Assembly (NCBI GenBank): GCA_944385545.1
Contig: CALWXQ010000005.1
Span: 1-55,121, forward strand
Source: an uncultured Oscillospiraceae bacterium
GTDB taxonomy: Bacteria; Bacillota; Clostridia; Oscillospirales; Oscillospiraceae
Direction of reading: 5' to 3'
DNA length: 55,121 bases
The notes beneath the pieces were generated by a model, which saw only the letters and a list, made by a program, of their open reading frames with translations, was not told the DNA's origin and ran no database searches. The position numbers and the translations under genes are program-made. Of the stretch, positions 1-8,335 are shown piece by piece. The number at the start of each line of letters is the position of its first letter. Position 1 is the stretch's first letter.

Positions 1-778
1 CCTGGGCCAGGCCTGTGTATCTCGTATATCGCATGCCATGCTTTTCCTTGGCATCCGCAAAGGTTCGTTCAACGGTTTCTTTGCGCATTGCGTAATACTT
101 CTTGTGCCGCTCGGTGTATCGAAGTTCCTCGGCCATTTCCACATAGGGCTTCCAAATATGCCGGGTGACTGTCTTAACAAAGTCCTTGCTCTTTGTGCAC
201 AGCTCCCTGGTGGGACAGTTCGCACAGACCTGTGGATTACTTTTATACTCCCGGTAGCCGTCACGGTTGGTGGTGCTGTAGTTCAATACCTGGTATTCCG
301 GGCAGATGATACAATCATAGTATTCGTCATACACATACTTCCACCATTCATGACCGCCTTTCATGGTTTGGGGACGTTTATAGGGCGTGTACAAAATTCT
401 GCCGTCGTCAAATACTTTCTTACAGATATGCGGGGTCTTATAGGCGCTGTCAGCTACTACGGTCTTTACCTCGGGGTGCTTTTCTACCAATTTGTCGTAT
501 ACATCATCAAAAGCTACACTGTCATGTACATTGCCGGGTGTTACTTCTACTTCCAGAACATAGCCGTGCTGGTTGCAGACGGTGTGGGCTTCATAGGCCA
601 TCTGCTTCTTGTGGTCGCCTTTTACGAACATTCCCGCATCCGGATCGGTGGTACTCTTGGTAACGGTTTTCTTCTTGGCTTCCTTTTTCCGCTTTTTCAG
701 CTTCTTTTTTGAAGTATTGTCTCTTTTCTTTTTGGGCGTGGAGGGCGGATCATTGTCATCCTTCTCATCAACTATGAG
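1..778 (-). pseudogene. IS1182-family transposase, C-terminal fragment
   Basis: Reading the minus strand leftward from about 778 gives an open frame that runs off the window. It contains the second half of an IS1182-type DDE transposase: a Lys-rich linker, then STTDPDAGMF, GDHKKQMAYEAHT, VVADSAYKTP, a Cys cluster (CIICPEYQ, CANCPTRELC) and KETVERTFADAKEKHGMRY. The family normally has a further N-terminal half of roughly 200 residues. Only about 130 bp lie between 778 and the next gene, and the frame meets a stop near 857 with no usable start codon. The 5' half is therefore missing and this copy is almost certainly dead. Its 3' end lies outside the window. Confidence 0.85.
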
Positions 779-806
779 AAAAAGCCCAGCATTAGCTGGA
801 CTTTTT
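779..806. terminator. Bidirectional terminator-like hairpin at transposase break
   Basis: AAAAAGCCCAGC pairs with GCTGGACTTTTT around an ATTA loop, with one G-U pair in the minus-strand RNA. T-runs flank both arms, so it could end transcription from either side. It sits exactly where recognisable transposase sequence stops, so it may belong to the host operon that ends at 913 or mark the junction. Confidence 0.6.
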
Positions 807-818
807 CGACAGTCTGGT

Positions 819-849
819 GCGGGCCTTCTTCGGAAGGCCCGCGTTTTTT
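819..849 (+). terminator. Intrinsic terminator with TTCG loop, no obvious gene
   Basis: A perfect 10-bp stem, GCGGGCCTTC with GAAGGCCCGC, closes a TTCG tetraloop and is followed by GTTTTTT on the plus strand. No plus-strand gene precedes it. It may be left over from a gene replaced by the transposase fragment. Confidence 0.7.
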
Positions 850-852
850 GGC

Positions 853-892
853 AAAATCAATGGCCGGCGCCTTTTTGGTCACCGGCCATTGA
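853..892 (-). terminator. Terminator of the first importer operon
   Basis: An 11-bp stem (857-867 with 882-892, TCAATGGCCGG and its complement) is followed on the minus strand by a short T-run (853-856). It lies about 20 bp past the stop codon of the last permease, as expected for the end of the operon that starts at 4186. Confidence 0.65.
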
Positions 893-912
893 CTTGTTTT
901 TTGGGTTGACGG

Positions 913-1755
913 TTAGCCCTTGACGCTGCCCAGGGCCACGCCGGCGATGATGTACTTCGACAGCAGCAGGTAGACCACGATCAGGGGCAGCACCGTCATG
1001 GACAGGCCCAGGTACACAGAGCCGTACTCGGTTTTGTAGATGTCGCCCCGGAGCAGGGATACCATGATGGGCAGGGTGTACTTCTCCTGATCCGTCAGCA
1101 GCACCAGAGGGGTGAACAGGTTGTTCCAGCTGGATACGAAGCTGAAAATGGCCTGGGTGGCGATGGCGGGCTTCATAATGGGCAGGGCGATGGTGTTGAA
1201 GATCCGGAACTCTCCGGCGCCGTCGATTCGGGCGGATTGAATGATCTCCATGGACAGTGCCGGGTACATGTACTGGCGCATGAAGAACACGATGCTGGGA
1301 GAGGCAATGGCGGGCAGGATCAGCATGGACAGATTGTTGGTCATGCCGATGCGGTAGACCATCTGATAGAAGCCGATCATGGTCACCTGGGCGGGAATCA
1401 TCATGACCGCCATGATGAAGCTGAAGAAGGGCTTTTTCAGTCTCCACTCATAGACCACCAGCGCGTAGGCGGTCAGGGTGGAGAAGTAGGCGGACAGGAC
1501 GGTGGAGCCCGCGGCAATGGTCAGGGAGTTCATAAAGCCCACCATAGGATCGAAGCTCTTGCCCAGCAGGATCTTCAGGTTGCTCAGCAGATACGTGGAA
1601 GGAACGAAGGAAATGGCGTGCTGCTGGATCTCGGTGGTGGAGCGCGTGGCGTTCATAAACATGATCCAGAAGGGGAATAAGCTCAGGATGGTCAAAAAGA
1701 CGCACACCACATAGATGCAGATCTTCATGCCCTGGTCGCTGCGTTTTTCTGACAT
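913..1755 (-). CDS. Carbohydrate ABC importer permease, MalG type
   Basis: Membrane subunit of a binding-protein-dependent sugar importer, 280 residues, the usual length for the MalG/YesQ group. About six membrane segments are visible, with the first near residues 10-32. The cytoplasmic EAA-type loop that contacts the ATPase is recognisable around ARIDGAGEFRIFNTIALP. The start is supported by AGGAGG upstream of ATG at 1755. It follows the MalF-type permease by only 3 bp, so the two are surely cotranscribed. No ATPase is encoded in this operon. The substrate is inferred from context to be a pectin or hemicellulose oligosaccharide and is not read from the sequence. Confidence 0.9.
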   Translation of the reverse strand: MSEKRSDQGMKICIYVVCVFLTILSLFPFWIMFMNATRSTTEIQQHAISFVPSTYLLSNLKILLGKSFDPMVGFMNSLTIAAGSTVLSAYFSTLTAYALVVYEWRLKKPFFSFIMAVMMIPAQVTMIGFYQMVYRIGMTNNLSMLILPAIASPSIVFFMRQYMYPALSMEIIQSARIDGAGEFRIFNTIALPIMKPAIATQAIFSFVSSWNNLFTPLVLLTDQEKYTLPIMVSLLRGDIYKTEYGSVYLGLSMTVLPLIVVYLLLSKYIIAGVALGSVKG

Positions 1756-1758
1756 GGC

Positions 1759-2730
1759 TTATTTTCCTCCTTTCACGGCGACTTTTTCCGCTTTGGCCCG
1801 TCTGCGGCTGGCCTTTTTCATTTGGGCCTCGTCCTTGTCCCGGAGCAGGTAGAACAAAATGGAGGACAGGAACACGATAATCACGAACATGATCATGCTG
1901 GCCGCGGCGGCCCGGTTGTACAGATAGCTTCCGCTGAAGGCTTGGTTATAGATGAACACACTGGTCGTCATGGTGGCGTTGTCCGGGCCGCCCAGGAGGA
2001 ACAGTTTGGGAATGTCGAACATGTTCAGACCGCCGATCAGGCTGGTGATGAAGGTGAACAGCAGGATGGTTTTAATGTTGGGGATGGTGACATACCAGAA
2101 GGTCTGCCAGCGGTTGGCGCCGTCCACAACGGCGGCCTCAAAGATCTCCGGGCTGATGCCCAGGATGCCGGAGGTCAGCACCACCATGGTGTAGCCGTAC
2201 CACATCCAGAACTGGATGAAGATGACGATGGCTCTTGCGACATTTTTGCTGATCAGGAACTGGATGGGCTTATCCGCTAGCCCCAGGGAAATGACCAGAT
2301 CGTTCATGGGGCTCATGGGGTAGTCAAACAGAGCCTTGAACAAAATGGCCACTGTGGCGGCGGTGATGATGTTGGGCATGTAGAAGACCACCTTGAAGAA
2401 GCCCTGACCTTTGACATAGGAGCGCTTATCCGTGAACCAGGCGGCCAGCAGCAGGGCCAGTCCCAACTGGGGAATGAAGTTCAGAACCCACATGACAACG
2501 GTGTTCTGAAAGGCTGTCTGGAAGGAGGGGTTGGACAGAACGGTTTTGAAATTCCGGAAGGGATCGTCTGTCAGGAAATGGATGTCCGTCATACCCAAGC
2601 CCTTCAGATCGGTGAATCCGATCACTGCCGTGTAGATGATCGGGTACAGGGAGAAGATCAGAAAGGCGACGACAAAGGGGATGCTGAAGATGTAGCCCCA
2701 TTTGGCGTAGCTGAATTTTTTGGTTTGCAT
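1759..2730 (-). CDS. Carbohydrate ABC importer permease, MalF type
   Basis: First permease of the importer, about 323 residues with six or seven predicted membrane segments (first near 10-35). The EAA-type loop reads EAAVVDGANRWQTFWYVTIP. The frame is open back to 2763, but GAGGTGG lies just upstream of the ATG at 2730, so MQTKKFSYAK is taken as the N-terminus. The C-terminal tail is rich in Lys and Arg. It lies between the solute-binding protein gene and the MalG-type permease gene, the order of the Bacillus YesO-YesP-YesQ system. That comparison suggests, but does not prove, a pectin-derived substrate. Confidence 0.9.
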   Translation of the reverse strand: MQTKKFSYAKWGYIFSIPFVVAFLIFSLYPIIYTAVIGFTDLKGLGMTDIHFLTDDPFRNFKTVLSNPSFQTAFQNTVVMWVLNFIPQLGLALLLAAWFTDKRSYVKGQGFFKVVFYMPNIITAATVAILFKALFDYPMSPMNDLVISLGLADKPIQFLISKNVARAIVIFIQFWMWYGYTMVVLTSGILGISPEIFEAAVVDGANRWQTFWYVTIPNIKTILLFTFITSLIGGLNMFDIPKLFLLGGPDNATMTTSVFIYNQAFSGSYLYNRAAAASMIMFVIIVFLSSILFYLLRDKDEAQMKKASRRRAKAEKVAVKGGK

Positions 2731-2818
2731 GGTTCCACCTCGGCTTTCAGAAGTCATACACATTGCGCAAGCCGGGGCGGAGGTGATCCGCCCCGGTTGC
2801 CGTTGCTATACCGGTTGG

Positions 2819-4186
2819 TTACTCAACGATCACGTCCAGGTTGTCGGCCACCTGCTGCTTGAAGTCAGCCAGGGCCTGATCCCGGGTCTTCTGACCGGAG
2901 GTGTACTGCCGGACCTGATCTCTCCAGTAGGTGTTGATGGTTTCATCGTACTGGGTCAGGTTCTTGCCGTTGGCGAAGGCGTTGGCGGGAACAAAGACAT
3001 CGAACATGTTCTGGCCGCCCAGGAACTCCACAGTGCCGTCGGACTTGGCCATCACGGTGCCGGAGCCGACACAATCTTTGGTGCCGCCGTCGCCGTACAG
3101 GTTGCCGTTGGCCCAGCCGTACTGAAGACCGGTGTCGGAGCTGTCCAGGGTGATCCACTCGATGATGTCGCCTACAGCCTCAGCTTTGTCGGTGTCCTTG
3201 TTGGCCAAGATCCAGGTGCCGCCCCAGAAGAAACCGATGGGGGACTCGCAGATGGCCCAGTCGCCGTAAGTACCTTCACCCACAGCGGAGCCTCCGCAGT
3301 TGGGGGCCAGGGTGTAGTTAATCAGCCATGCGGGGCCGAAGAAGCCGAAGATGGGCTTCTCACCCACGCCCTTCATATCCGCGAACCAGGCGTCCTGCCA
3401 GTCCTGGGTATCGTTATGATAGCCGTTTTCCTTCAGCTTCATGGACAGATCCAGGAACTCCTCCCGCTTGGGGTCGATGTTCAGCTTGCCGTCCACGATC
3501 CAGCCGGAATCGGAGCTGTTTTCCACGGCGTGCCACAGGTCGCCGTCGCCGGAGATGATGCCGTAGCCCTTGGCCTTCAACTCCTCAGCAGCCACGAAGA
3601 ACTGATCCCAGCTGCCGCTGCCGCCGCCAACCTTCTCCTTGATCACAGCGGGATCGTCGGTGCCCCAGACGTCCTTGGCAATGGAGCGGCGATAGATGAA
3701 GGCGCCGCCGGTGGCCTGATAGCCCAGGGCCACTACCTTGCCGTCGGGATTGGTGCCGATGTCCACGGTGTACTGGGCGATGTCCGCTTCCTCGATCTTG
3801 GCGGCCACGTCGATGCCCAGATCCTCATAGGCGGCGGCGTATTGGCTGGCATCGCCCTGGGCGTACTTCAGGACGAAGGCGGCCTCGGCGCAGTAGATGT
3901 CCGGGGCGTCGGCGCCGCCGGCAGCCAGGGCCTGATCCAAAGCGGGCTGGTAAGCGCCGTCGGTGGTGGCGATGATGGTGGTCTTGACTTCATAGCCGAA
4001 GTCAGGATGATCGGCCAGGTACTTTTCAATCATCTTGGGGACTTCGTCGGTAAAGGCCCAGAGGTTGATTACGTTGTCCTCAGGTTGAGCCGGTGCCGCG
4101 GTGTCGCTCTCGCTGCTGCCGCAGCCGGCGAACAGACAGGCGATCATGCACAGACAAAGTACCATTGCCATCAGTCGTTTGCTCAT
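2819..4186 (-). CDS. Extracellular sugar-binding lipoprotein of ABC importer
   Basis: Solute-binding protein of 455 residues, expected on the outer face of the membrane. The N-terminus is a lipoprotein signal with the lipobox LFAGC and lipidated Cys at residue 22, followed by a Ser/Asp/Pro-rich linker. The rest has the Trp- and Asp-rich composition of family 1 (MalE/YesO-like) binding proteins. AAGGAGG precedes the ATG. It heads a three-gene operon with the two permeases. Its promoter region carries the tandem GCAA-N4-TGT site also present upstream of the GH3 gene, which suggests joint control. The ligand cannot be read from sequence. Confidence 0.9.
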   Translation of the reverse strand: MSKRLMAMVLCLCMIACLFAGCGSSESDTAAPAQPEDNVINLWAFTDEVPKMIEKYLADHPDFGYEVKTTIIATTDGAYQPALDQALAAGGADAPDIYCAEAAFVLKYAQGDASQYAAAYEDLGIDVAAKIEEADIAQYTVDIGTNPDGKVVALGYQATGGAFIYRRSIAKDVWGTDDPAVIKEKVGGGSGSWDQFFVAAEELKAKGYGIISGDGDLWHAVENSSDSGWIVDGKLNIDPKREEFLDLSMKLKENGYHNDTQDWQDAWFADMKGVGEKPIFGFFGPAWLINYTLAPNCGGSAVGEGTYGDWAICESPIGFFWGGTWILANKDTDKAEAVGDIIEWITLDSSDTGLQYGWANGNLYGDGGTKDCVGSGTVMAKSDGTVEFLGGQNMFDVFVPANAFANGKNLTQYDETINTYWRDQVRQYTSGQKTRDQALADFKQQVADNLDVIVE

Positions 4187-4226
4187 TTTCTGTTCCTCCT
4201 TGCTTCGTTGTCATCTTTCGTTCCTT

Positions 4227-4255
4227 ATCCAAAAAGCAATCCCTGCTTTTTGGAT
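4227..4255 (-). promoter_or_regulatory. Perfect 12-bp hairpin at the predicted mRNA 5' end
   Basis: ATCCAAAAAGCA (4227-4238) and its exact complement (4244-4255) flank a 5-base loop. The -10 box lies at 4263-4268, so transcription would begin within a few bases of this stem and the mRNA would carry it at its 5' end. It could protect the mRNA from decay. No T-run placed for termination was seen in the direction of the gene. Confidence 0.5.
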
Positions 4256-4262
4256 ATTATCT

Positions 4263-4323
4263 ATTATATAGAATTTGCGGCGGATTTCTTTACAACATTT
4301 GCGCTACATTTGACAATTATTGC
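4263..4323 (-). promoter_or_regulatory. Promoter and tandem operator of the first importer
   Basis: On the minus strand a TATAAT -10 box (4263-4268) has no good -35. Upstream lie two copies of GCAA-N4-TGT, at 4313-4323 (GCAATAATTGT) and 4292-4302 (GCAAATGTTGT), exactly 21 bp apart. The same pair with the same spacing and nearly the same distance to the -10 lies before the GH3 gene. A weak -35 next to a two-turn direct repeat is typical of an AraC-activated promoter. Confidence 0.55.
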
Positions 4324-4379
4324 TATTTTGCACAATCTGGATGGCCTTTTACAAAAAACTACAGTATATTATATCTAAA

Positions 4380-4534
4380 GAACCTCTGAATCAATGGCCT
4401 GCGGCTTACGCCTAACTTGTTTGCCCCGGCCGCGCTGCTGAAAAGGCGGGGAATCCATTCAGGTTTCCTCCCCGTTTGAAAGGTTGGACTGCGTCAAAAT
4501 CTCTCGGCGTCGCCCATTGAATCAGAGCTTCCCT
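4380..4534. repeat. Interspersed long palindrome, copy 1
   Basis: The ends read AACCTCTGAATCAAT and ATTGAATCAGAGCTTCCCT and are near-inverted repeats, with a central hairpin around 4440-4480. The middle has diverged from copies 2 and 3. Together with the importer promoter, this accounts for most of the 436-bp gap between 4187 and 4622. No gene is seen in that gap. Confidence 0.75.
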
Positions 4535-4622
4535 AATTTCAGAGACCGACCCTGGGGAGGCGGCGGCAAAGGCTGTAAAACCTGTTCCCCAAAATCAGGG
4601 CCGGAGAAAGGAAGCGTATCCT

Positions 4623-5246
4623 ATGGAACCGATCATTCGCACCGACAATCCTGTGGCGGTGCTATTGTCAAGGGTGTTTGACCTGATGGTGCTGAATATC
4701 CTGTTTTTGCTGTGCAGTCTGCCGGTGATCACCCTGGGGGCGGCTGCCACGGCTATGTATGATGTGATTTTCCGCCTCCGGCGCGGGGAGGAGCCGTCGG
4801 TGATCCGCGCCTTCTTCCGGGCGATGAAGGGAAATTTTCGCCAAGCGACGGTGCTGTGGCTGGGGCTGCTGGCGGGGCTGCTTTTCTTCGGGGCGGATCT
4901 GTACATCGTGCTGCGGGTCATTGATCCGGCCTACAGGCTGTTGCAGATCCCGGTGCTGGTGATGCTGCTGGGGCTGACCGGCGTAGGGCTGTATGGCTTC
5001 CCGCTGCTGGCGGTCTATTCCGACACCATCCGCCGCACGGTGAAGAACGCCCTGCTGCTGAGCTTGGGGAACCTGCCTGTCACCATTTTCTTCCTGGCGG
5101 TTCCGGCGCTGGTGGTCTACCTGTGCCTGTTCAGCGCGCAGCTGGCGGTGCTGACCTTCTCTTTGGTGCTGTTCATGGGCTGTGCCGCCCTGGCAAGCCT
5201 CTATGCCATATTCCTGCAACGGATTTTTGACCGGGCAGGCGCATAA
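4623..5246 (+). CDS. YesL-type membrane protein (DUF624)
   Basis: A 207-residue integral membrane protein with about five hydrophobic segments and the family pattern near the N-terminus (DLMVLNILFLLCSLPVITLG). DUF624/YesL proteins commonly sit beside carbohydrate importers, including the rhamnogalacturonan locus of Bacillus subtilis, but have no proven biochemical role. GGAGAAAGGA precedes the ATG. It is transcribed away from the importer operon and lies between repeat copies 1 and 2. A part in importer assembly or regulation is only an inference from context. Confidence 0.85.
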   Translation: MEPIIRTDNPVAVLLSRVFDLMVLNILFLLCSLPVITLGAAATAMYDVIFRLRRGEEPSVIRAFFRAMKGNFRQATVLWLGLLAGLLFFGADLYIVLRVIDPAYRLLQIPVLVMLLGLTGVGLYGFPLLAVYSDTIRRTVKNALLLSLGNLPVTIFFLAVPALVVYLCLFSAQLAVLTFSLVLFMGCAALASLYAIFLQRIFDRAGA

Positions 5247-5249
5247 AGC

Positions 5250-5417
5250 TAAGGAAGCTCTGAATAAATCGTCTTCGGCTGAATGCCGGATCTTTTGCCC
5301 CATCCGTGCAGTTTAAAAAGTGGGAAATACATACAGTATTCCTCCACTTTTTAAACTTTCGGCTGAGTCAAAATCTCTCGGCATCAGCTCTTGCCGATTT
5401 AATCAGAGCTTCCCTAA
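5250..5417. repeat. Interspersed long palindrome, copy 2
   Basis: About 167 bp that fold back along nearly the whole length. The ends are TAAGGAAGCTCTGAATAAAT and ATTTAATCAGAGCTTCCCTA. The centre is a tight hairpin, TTTAAAAAGTGG with CCACTTTTTAAA, with an inner GAAATAC/GTATTCC stem. It directly follows yesL. Copy 3 at 18067 is nearly identical. Confidence 0.85.
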
Positions 5418-5420
5418 GAA

Positions 5421-5464
5421 ACCGGCAAGGACGCAGCCGAGCTGCACCCTTGCCGGTGTTTTTT
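5421..5464 (+). terminator. Intrinsic terminator after yesL-like gene
   Basis: A 10-bp stem (5421-5430 with 5448-5457, ACCGGCAAGG and its complement) is followed by GTTTTTT on the plus strand. It separates the yesL-like gene from the convergent gene ending at 5502. Confidence 0.8.
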
Positions 5465-5501
5465 GCTTTCATGGCCGGCGCTTGCCGGTCTTGCTCTTGG
5501 G

Positions 5502-6137
5502 CTATTGGTCAGCCTCGGGAAGGGGATCCAGCAGCCACAGCAGAAAATCCGTCGCCGCGGAATCACGCCGGGAGAAGGCGGATACGGTGAGAATGGGAGG
5601 ATCCTCGGGATACCACCGGCCCACCGGCTCCAGATCCCGGGCCAGGATCCCCACGGGGATGGGCCCGCCGTCGCCGGGGACATAATGCAGCCGGTCTTCC
5701 ACAGCTGCCAGGGTCTGGGCGGGCAGAATTTGCCGCAGATCCATCCAGCAGCCGTTTTCGGCGTAGGCATCCACCACCCATTGGGTGGTGACGGTCACAT
5801 CCACATAGCCGTTGATGAGCATGGCCTGGTATTTTTGGATGCTGGCGGCGGCAAATTCCTCGGCCACTGCCGCTGTATTGGGGTGGTACAGGCCGGTTTC
5901 CAGGTGCACCGGGGCGGTCTGGGGATCCAGCCCCCGGGCCTGAATGTAGCCCTGGGACAGGGCTTGGGCCGCTTCGGGGCTGTCCAATCGGGCGTTCATC
6001 ACGGCGATTTCCAGCCAAGGCTCCCGGGATTCCTCCAGCCAGCTGCTCACGGTGGAAATCAGCAGTGCCAGGACGGCGATCTCCACCAGTACCTTCCACT
6101 TATGATAGTACCAAAAATCCCGCAGACGGGGCGGCAT
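5502..6137 (-). CDS. Unknown membrane-anchored protein downstream of GH3
   Basis: A 211-residue protein with a short basic cytoplasmic start (MPPRLRDFWYYHKWK), one membrane segment at about residues 16-32 and an external domain of about 175 residues. The outer part has features reminiscent of solute-binding proteins (for example SIQKYQAMLINGYVDV and PVGILARDLEPVGRW), but I do not recognise the family. GGGAGGGA before the ATG at 6137 decides the start; the open frame continues upstream into the GH3 gene. It follows the GH3 gene by 52 bp in the same direction and converges on the yesL-like gene. A role in sensing or holding sugars outside the cell is speculation. Confidence 0.65.
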   Translation of the reverse strand: MPPRLRDFWYYHKWKVLVEIAVLALLISTVSSWLEESREPWLEIAVMNARLDSPEAAQALSQGYIQARGLDPQTAPVHLETGLYHPNTAAVAEEFAAASIQKYQAMLINGYVDVTVTTQWVVDAYAENGCWMDLRQILPAQTLAAVEDRLHYVPGDGGPIPVGILARDLEPVGRWYPEDPPILTVSAFSRRDSAATDFLLWLLDPLPEADQ

Positions 6138-6189
6138 GGACAATCCCTCCCTTTGCTGTGCGGAGGCTCCCGAAGGAGCCTTCCGTAGG

Positions 6190-8298
6190 TCAGATGGTGA
6201 CACGCAGACAGTCCCGGCCCAGAAGCTGGGCGGTTCGCCGGTCTGGCTGGCCGAAGCCCGCGTAGATGTCCGCGCCGGTGCCGCGAAGACTTCGGACTCC
6301 TTGACTGTCCACGGTGAGGAAGGCGGAGGCGGGAACCCGGATGGTGAAAGTATCCTCCCGGCCAGGCTCCAGACGGATCCGCAGGAAAGCTGCCAGCCTG
6401 GGGTTAGGCGTCTCGTCTTCCGTGCCCCGGACATGGACGTAGATCTGGAGCACCTCCTCGGTGGCCATGGCGCCCTGGTTCCGGGCGCGAACCGTTAGGG
6501 TAAGATCCTGCCGGGCCAGCTCCGGGAAGGCCGGGCCTTCGCTGGCCAGCGCCGTCACGGCGCAGGGGGAATAGGTCAGACCGTAGCCGAAGGGATACAG
6601 CGGCTCCTTGGTCAGATACCGGTAGGTGCGGCCGGTCATCTGATAGTCGGTAAAGTCAGGCAGCTCCGAAAGATCCCGGTAGAAGGTCACCGGCAGCTTG
6701 CCCGAGGGGGAGACCTGACCGAACAGGATCCGGGCCGCCTCCCGGCCGCCCTGGGCGCCGGGATACCACAGCTGCAAAATGGCGGCGGCGTGCCGGTGGG
6801 CGTAGGTCAGATCCATGGCGCTGCCGGTCATCAGGCAGAGGATGAAGGGCTTGCCGGTGCGCTGCACTGCCTCCAGCAGCCGCAGCTGGGAAGCGGGCAG
6901 GGAGATGTCCGGCTTGTCCCCGGAGGCGTAGGAGTTGCCGGTGTCCCCTTCTTCTCCCTCCAGAGTCTCGTCCAGGCCCAGGCACAGGATCACCACGTCG
7001 GAATGCTCCGCCACGGTGACGGCCTCGGAGAGCCGGTCGTCAGGCTGGGCCAGGGGTTCCTCCCGATCCAGGTACAGATGGCAGCCCTGGGAGTAGAGCA
7101 CCCGCGCGTCCTGGCCCACATAGTCCTGGATGCCTTCCAGAACGGTGATGTACCGGGAGGCGGTGCCGTGGTAGTTGCCCACCAGGGCCTTGCGGCTGTC
7201 GGCATTGGGGCCGATGACGCCGATGGTCTTCAGCCGGGTCTTGTCCAGAGGCAGAATGCCGTTGTTTTTCAGCAGCACCATGCTCTCCCGGGCGGCTCTC
7301 CGGGACAGCTCCAGGTGCTCGGGGCATTCCACAGTCTCGTAGGGGATCCGGTCGTAGTCCGTTTGATCAAACATTCCCAGCAGGAAGCGGGTGGTGAACA
7401 GCCGCCGGGCCGACCGGCGGATGGTTTCCTCCGACAGCAGCCCTTCCCGGTAGGCGTCCAGGATTCGCTGGTAGGTGCAGCCGCAGTTTAAGTCGCACCC
7501 CCGATCCAGGGCCAGGGTCACGCTCTGCTCGGGGCGGTGGGTGATTTTGTGATTTTCATGGAAGTCCCGGATGGCCCAGCAGTCGGAGACGTAGTGTCCT
7601 TCGAAGCCCCACTGGCCCCGGAGAACCTCCTCCATGAGATAGCTATGGGCGCAGCAGGGCTGGCCGTTGGTGCGGTTGTAGGCGCCCATCACCGACTCCA
7701 CCCGGCCTTCCTTGACACAGGCCTCAAAAGCGGGCAGATAGGTCTCCCACATGTCCTTCAGGCTGGCCTGGGCGTCGAAGTAGTGGCGCATGCCCTCCGG
7801 CCCGGAGTGGACGGCAAAGTGTTTGGCGCAGGCCGCGGTGAGCAGATATTCCCCATCGCCCTGAAGGCCCCGGATAAAGGCCACCCCCAGTCTGGAGATC
7901 AGGCAGGGATCCTCACCGTAGGTCTCGTGGCCCCGGCCCCATCGGGGATCCCGGAACAGATTGACGTTGGGCGACCAGATGGTCAGGCCTTTATAGATGT
8001 CCCGGTCTTCCTGACGGGAGGCTTCGTTATACTTGGCTCTGGCCTCCAGGCCCACGGCCCGGCCCACCTGCTCCACAAGCGCCGGATCGAAGGCGGCGCC
8101 CAGGGCGATGGCCTGGGGGAATACTGTGGCGGTACCTGCCCGGGCCACGCCGTGAAGGCCCTCGCTCCACCAGTTATAGGCCGGGATCCCCAGTCGATGG
8201 ATGGCCGGCGCGTCAAAACGCAGCTGAGAAGCGGCCTCCTCCACCGTCATCTGGGCTACCAGGGCAGCTGCCCGCCGGCTGGCTTGGTTTCTGTCCAT
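6190..8298 (-). CDS. Glycoside hydrolase family 3, beta-xylosidase-like
   Basis: A 702-residue GH3 enzyme. The N-terminal barrel includes KHFAVHSGPE (159-168) and the nucleophile motif SDCWAI with Asp at about 239. The second alpha/beta domain has SMVLLKNNGILPL and a C-terminal fibronectin-III-like domain ends the protein. The layout matches bacterial beta-xylosidase/alpha-arabinofuranosidase/beta-glucosidase members, and the exact sugar cannot be fixed. No signal peptide is present, so it should act on imported oligosaccharides in the cytoplasm. AAAGGAG before ATG at 8298 decides the start. It is divergent from the AraC gene at 8503, and its promoter carries the tandem GCAA-N4-TGT site. Confidence 0.92.
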   Translation of the reverse strand: MDRNQASRRAAALVAQMTVEEAASQLRFDAPAIHRLGIPAYNWWSEGLHGVARAGTATVFPQAIALGAAFDPALVEQVGRAVGLEARAKYNEASRQEDRDIYKGLTIWSPNVNLFRDPRWGRGHETYGEDPCLISRLGVAFIRGLQGDGEYLLTAACAKHFAVHSGPEGMRHYFDAQASLKDMWETYLPAFEACVKEGRVESVMGAYNRTNGQPCCAHSYLMEEVLRGQWGFEGHYVSDCWAIRDFHENHKITHRPEQSVTLALDRGCDLNCGCTYQRILDAYREGLLSEETIRRSARRLFTTRFLLGMFDQTDYDRIPYETVECPEHLELSRRAARESMVLLKNNGILPLDKTRLKTIGVIGPNADSRKALVGNYHGTASRYITVLEGIQDYVGQDARVLYSQGCHLYLDREEPLAQPDDRLSEAVTVAEHSDVVILCLGLDETLEGEEGDTGNSYASGDKPDISLPASQLRLLEAVQRTGKPFILCLMTGSAMDLTYAHRHAAAILQLWYPGAQGGREAARILFGQVSPSGKLPVTFYRDLSELPDFTDYQMTGRTYRYLTKEPLYPFGYGLTYSPCAVTALASEGPAFPELARQDLTLTVRARNQGAMATEEVLQIYVHVRGTEDETPNPRLAAFLRIRLEPGREDTFTIRVPASAFLTVDSQGVRSLRGTGADIYAGFGQPDRRTAQLLGRDCLRVTI

Positions 8299-8335
8299 AG
8301 GATTCTCCTTTCCGGTTTCCCTGTGTGATACATCT

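Noticed and set aside
38-712. A 224-residue plus-strand open frame over the left edge
   Set aside because: It is the antisense shadow of the transposase fragment; the minus strand carries the recognisable family motifs.
2720-4378. A 552-residue plus-strand frame opposite the binding-protein gene
   Set aside because: The opposite strand has a signal peptide, lipobox and ribosome binding site. Long antisense frames are common in GC-rich coding DNA with this codon bias.
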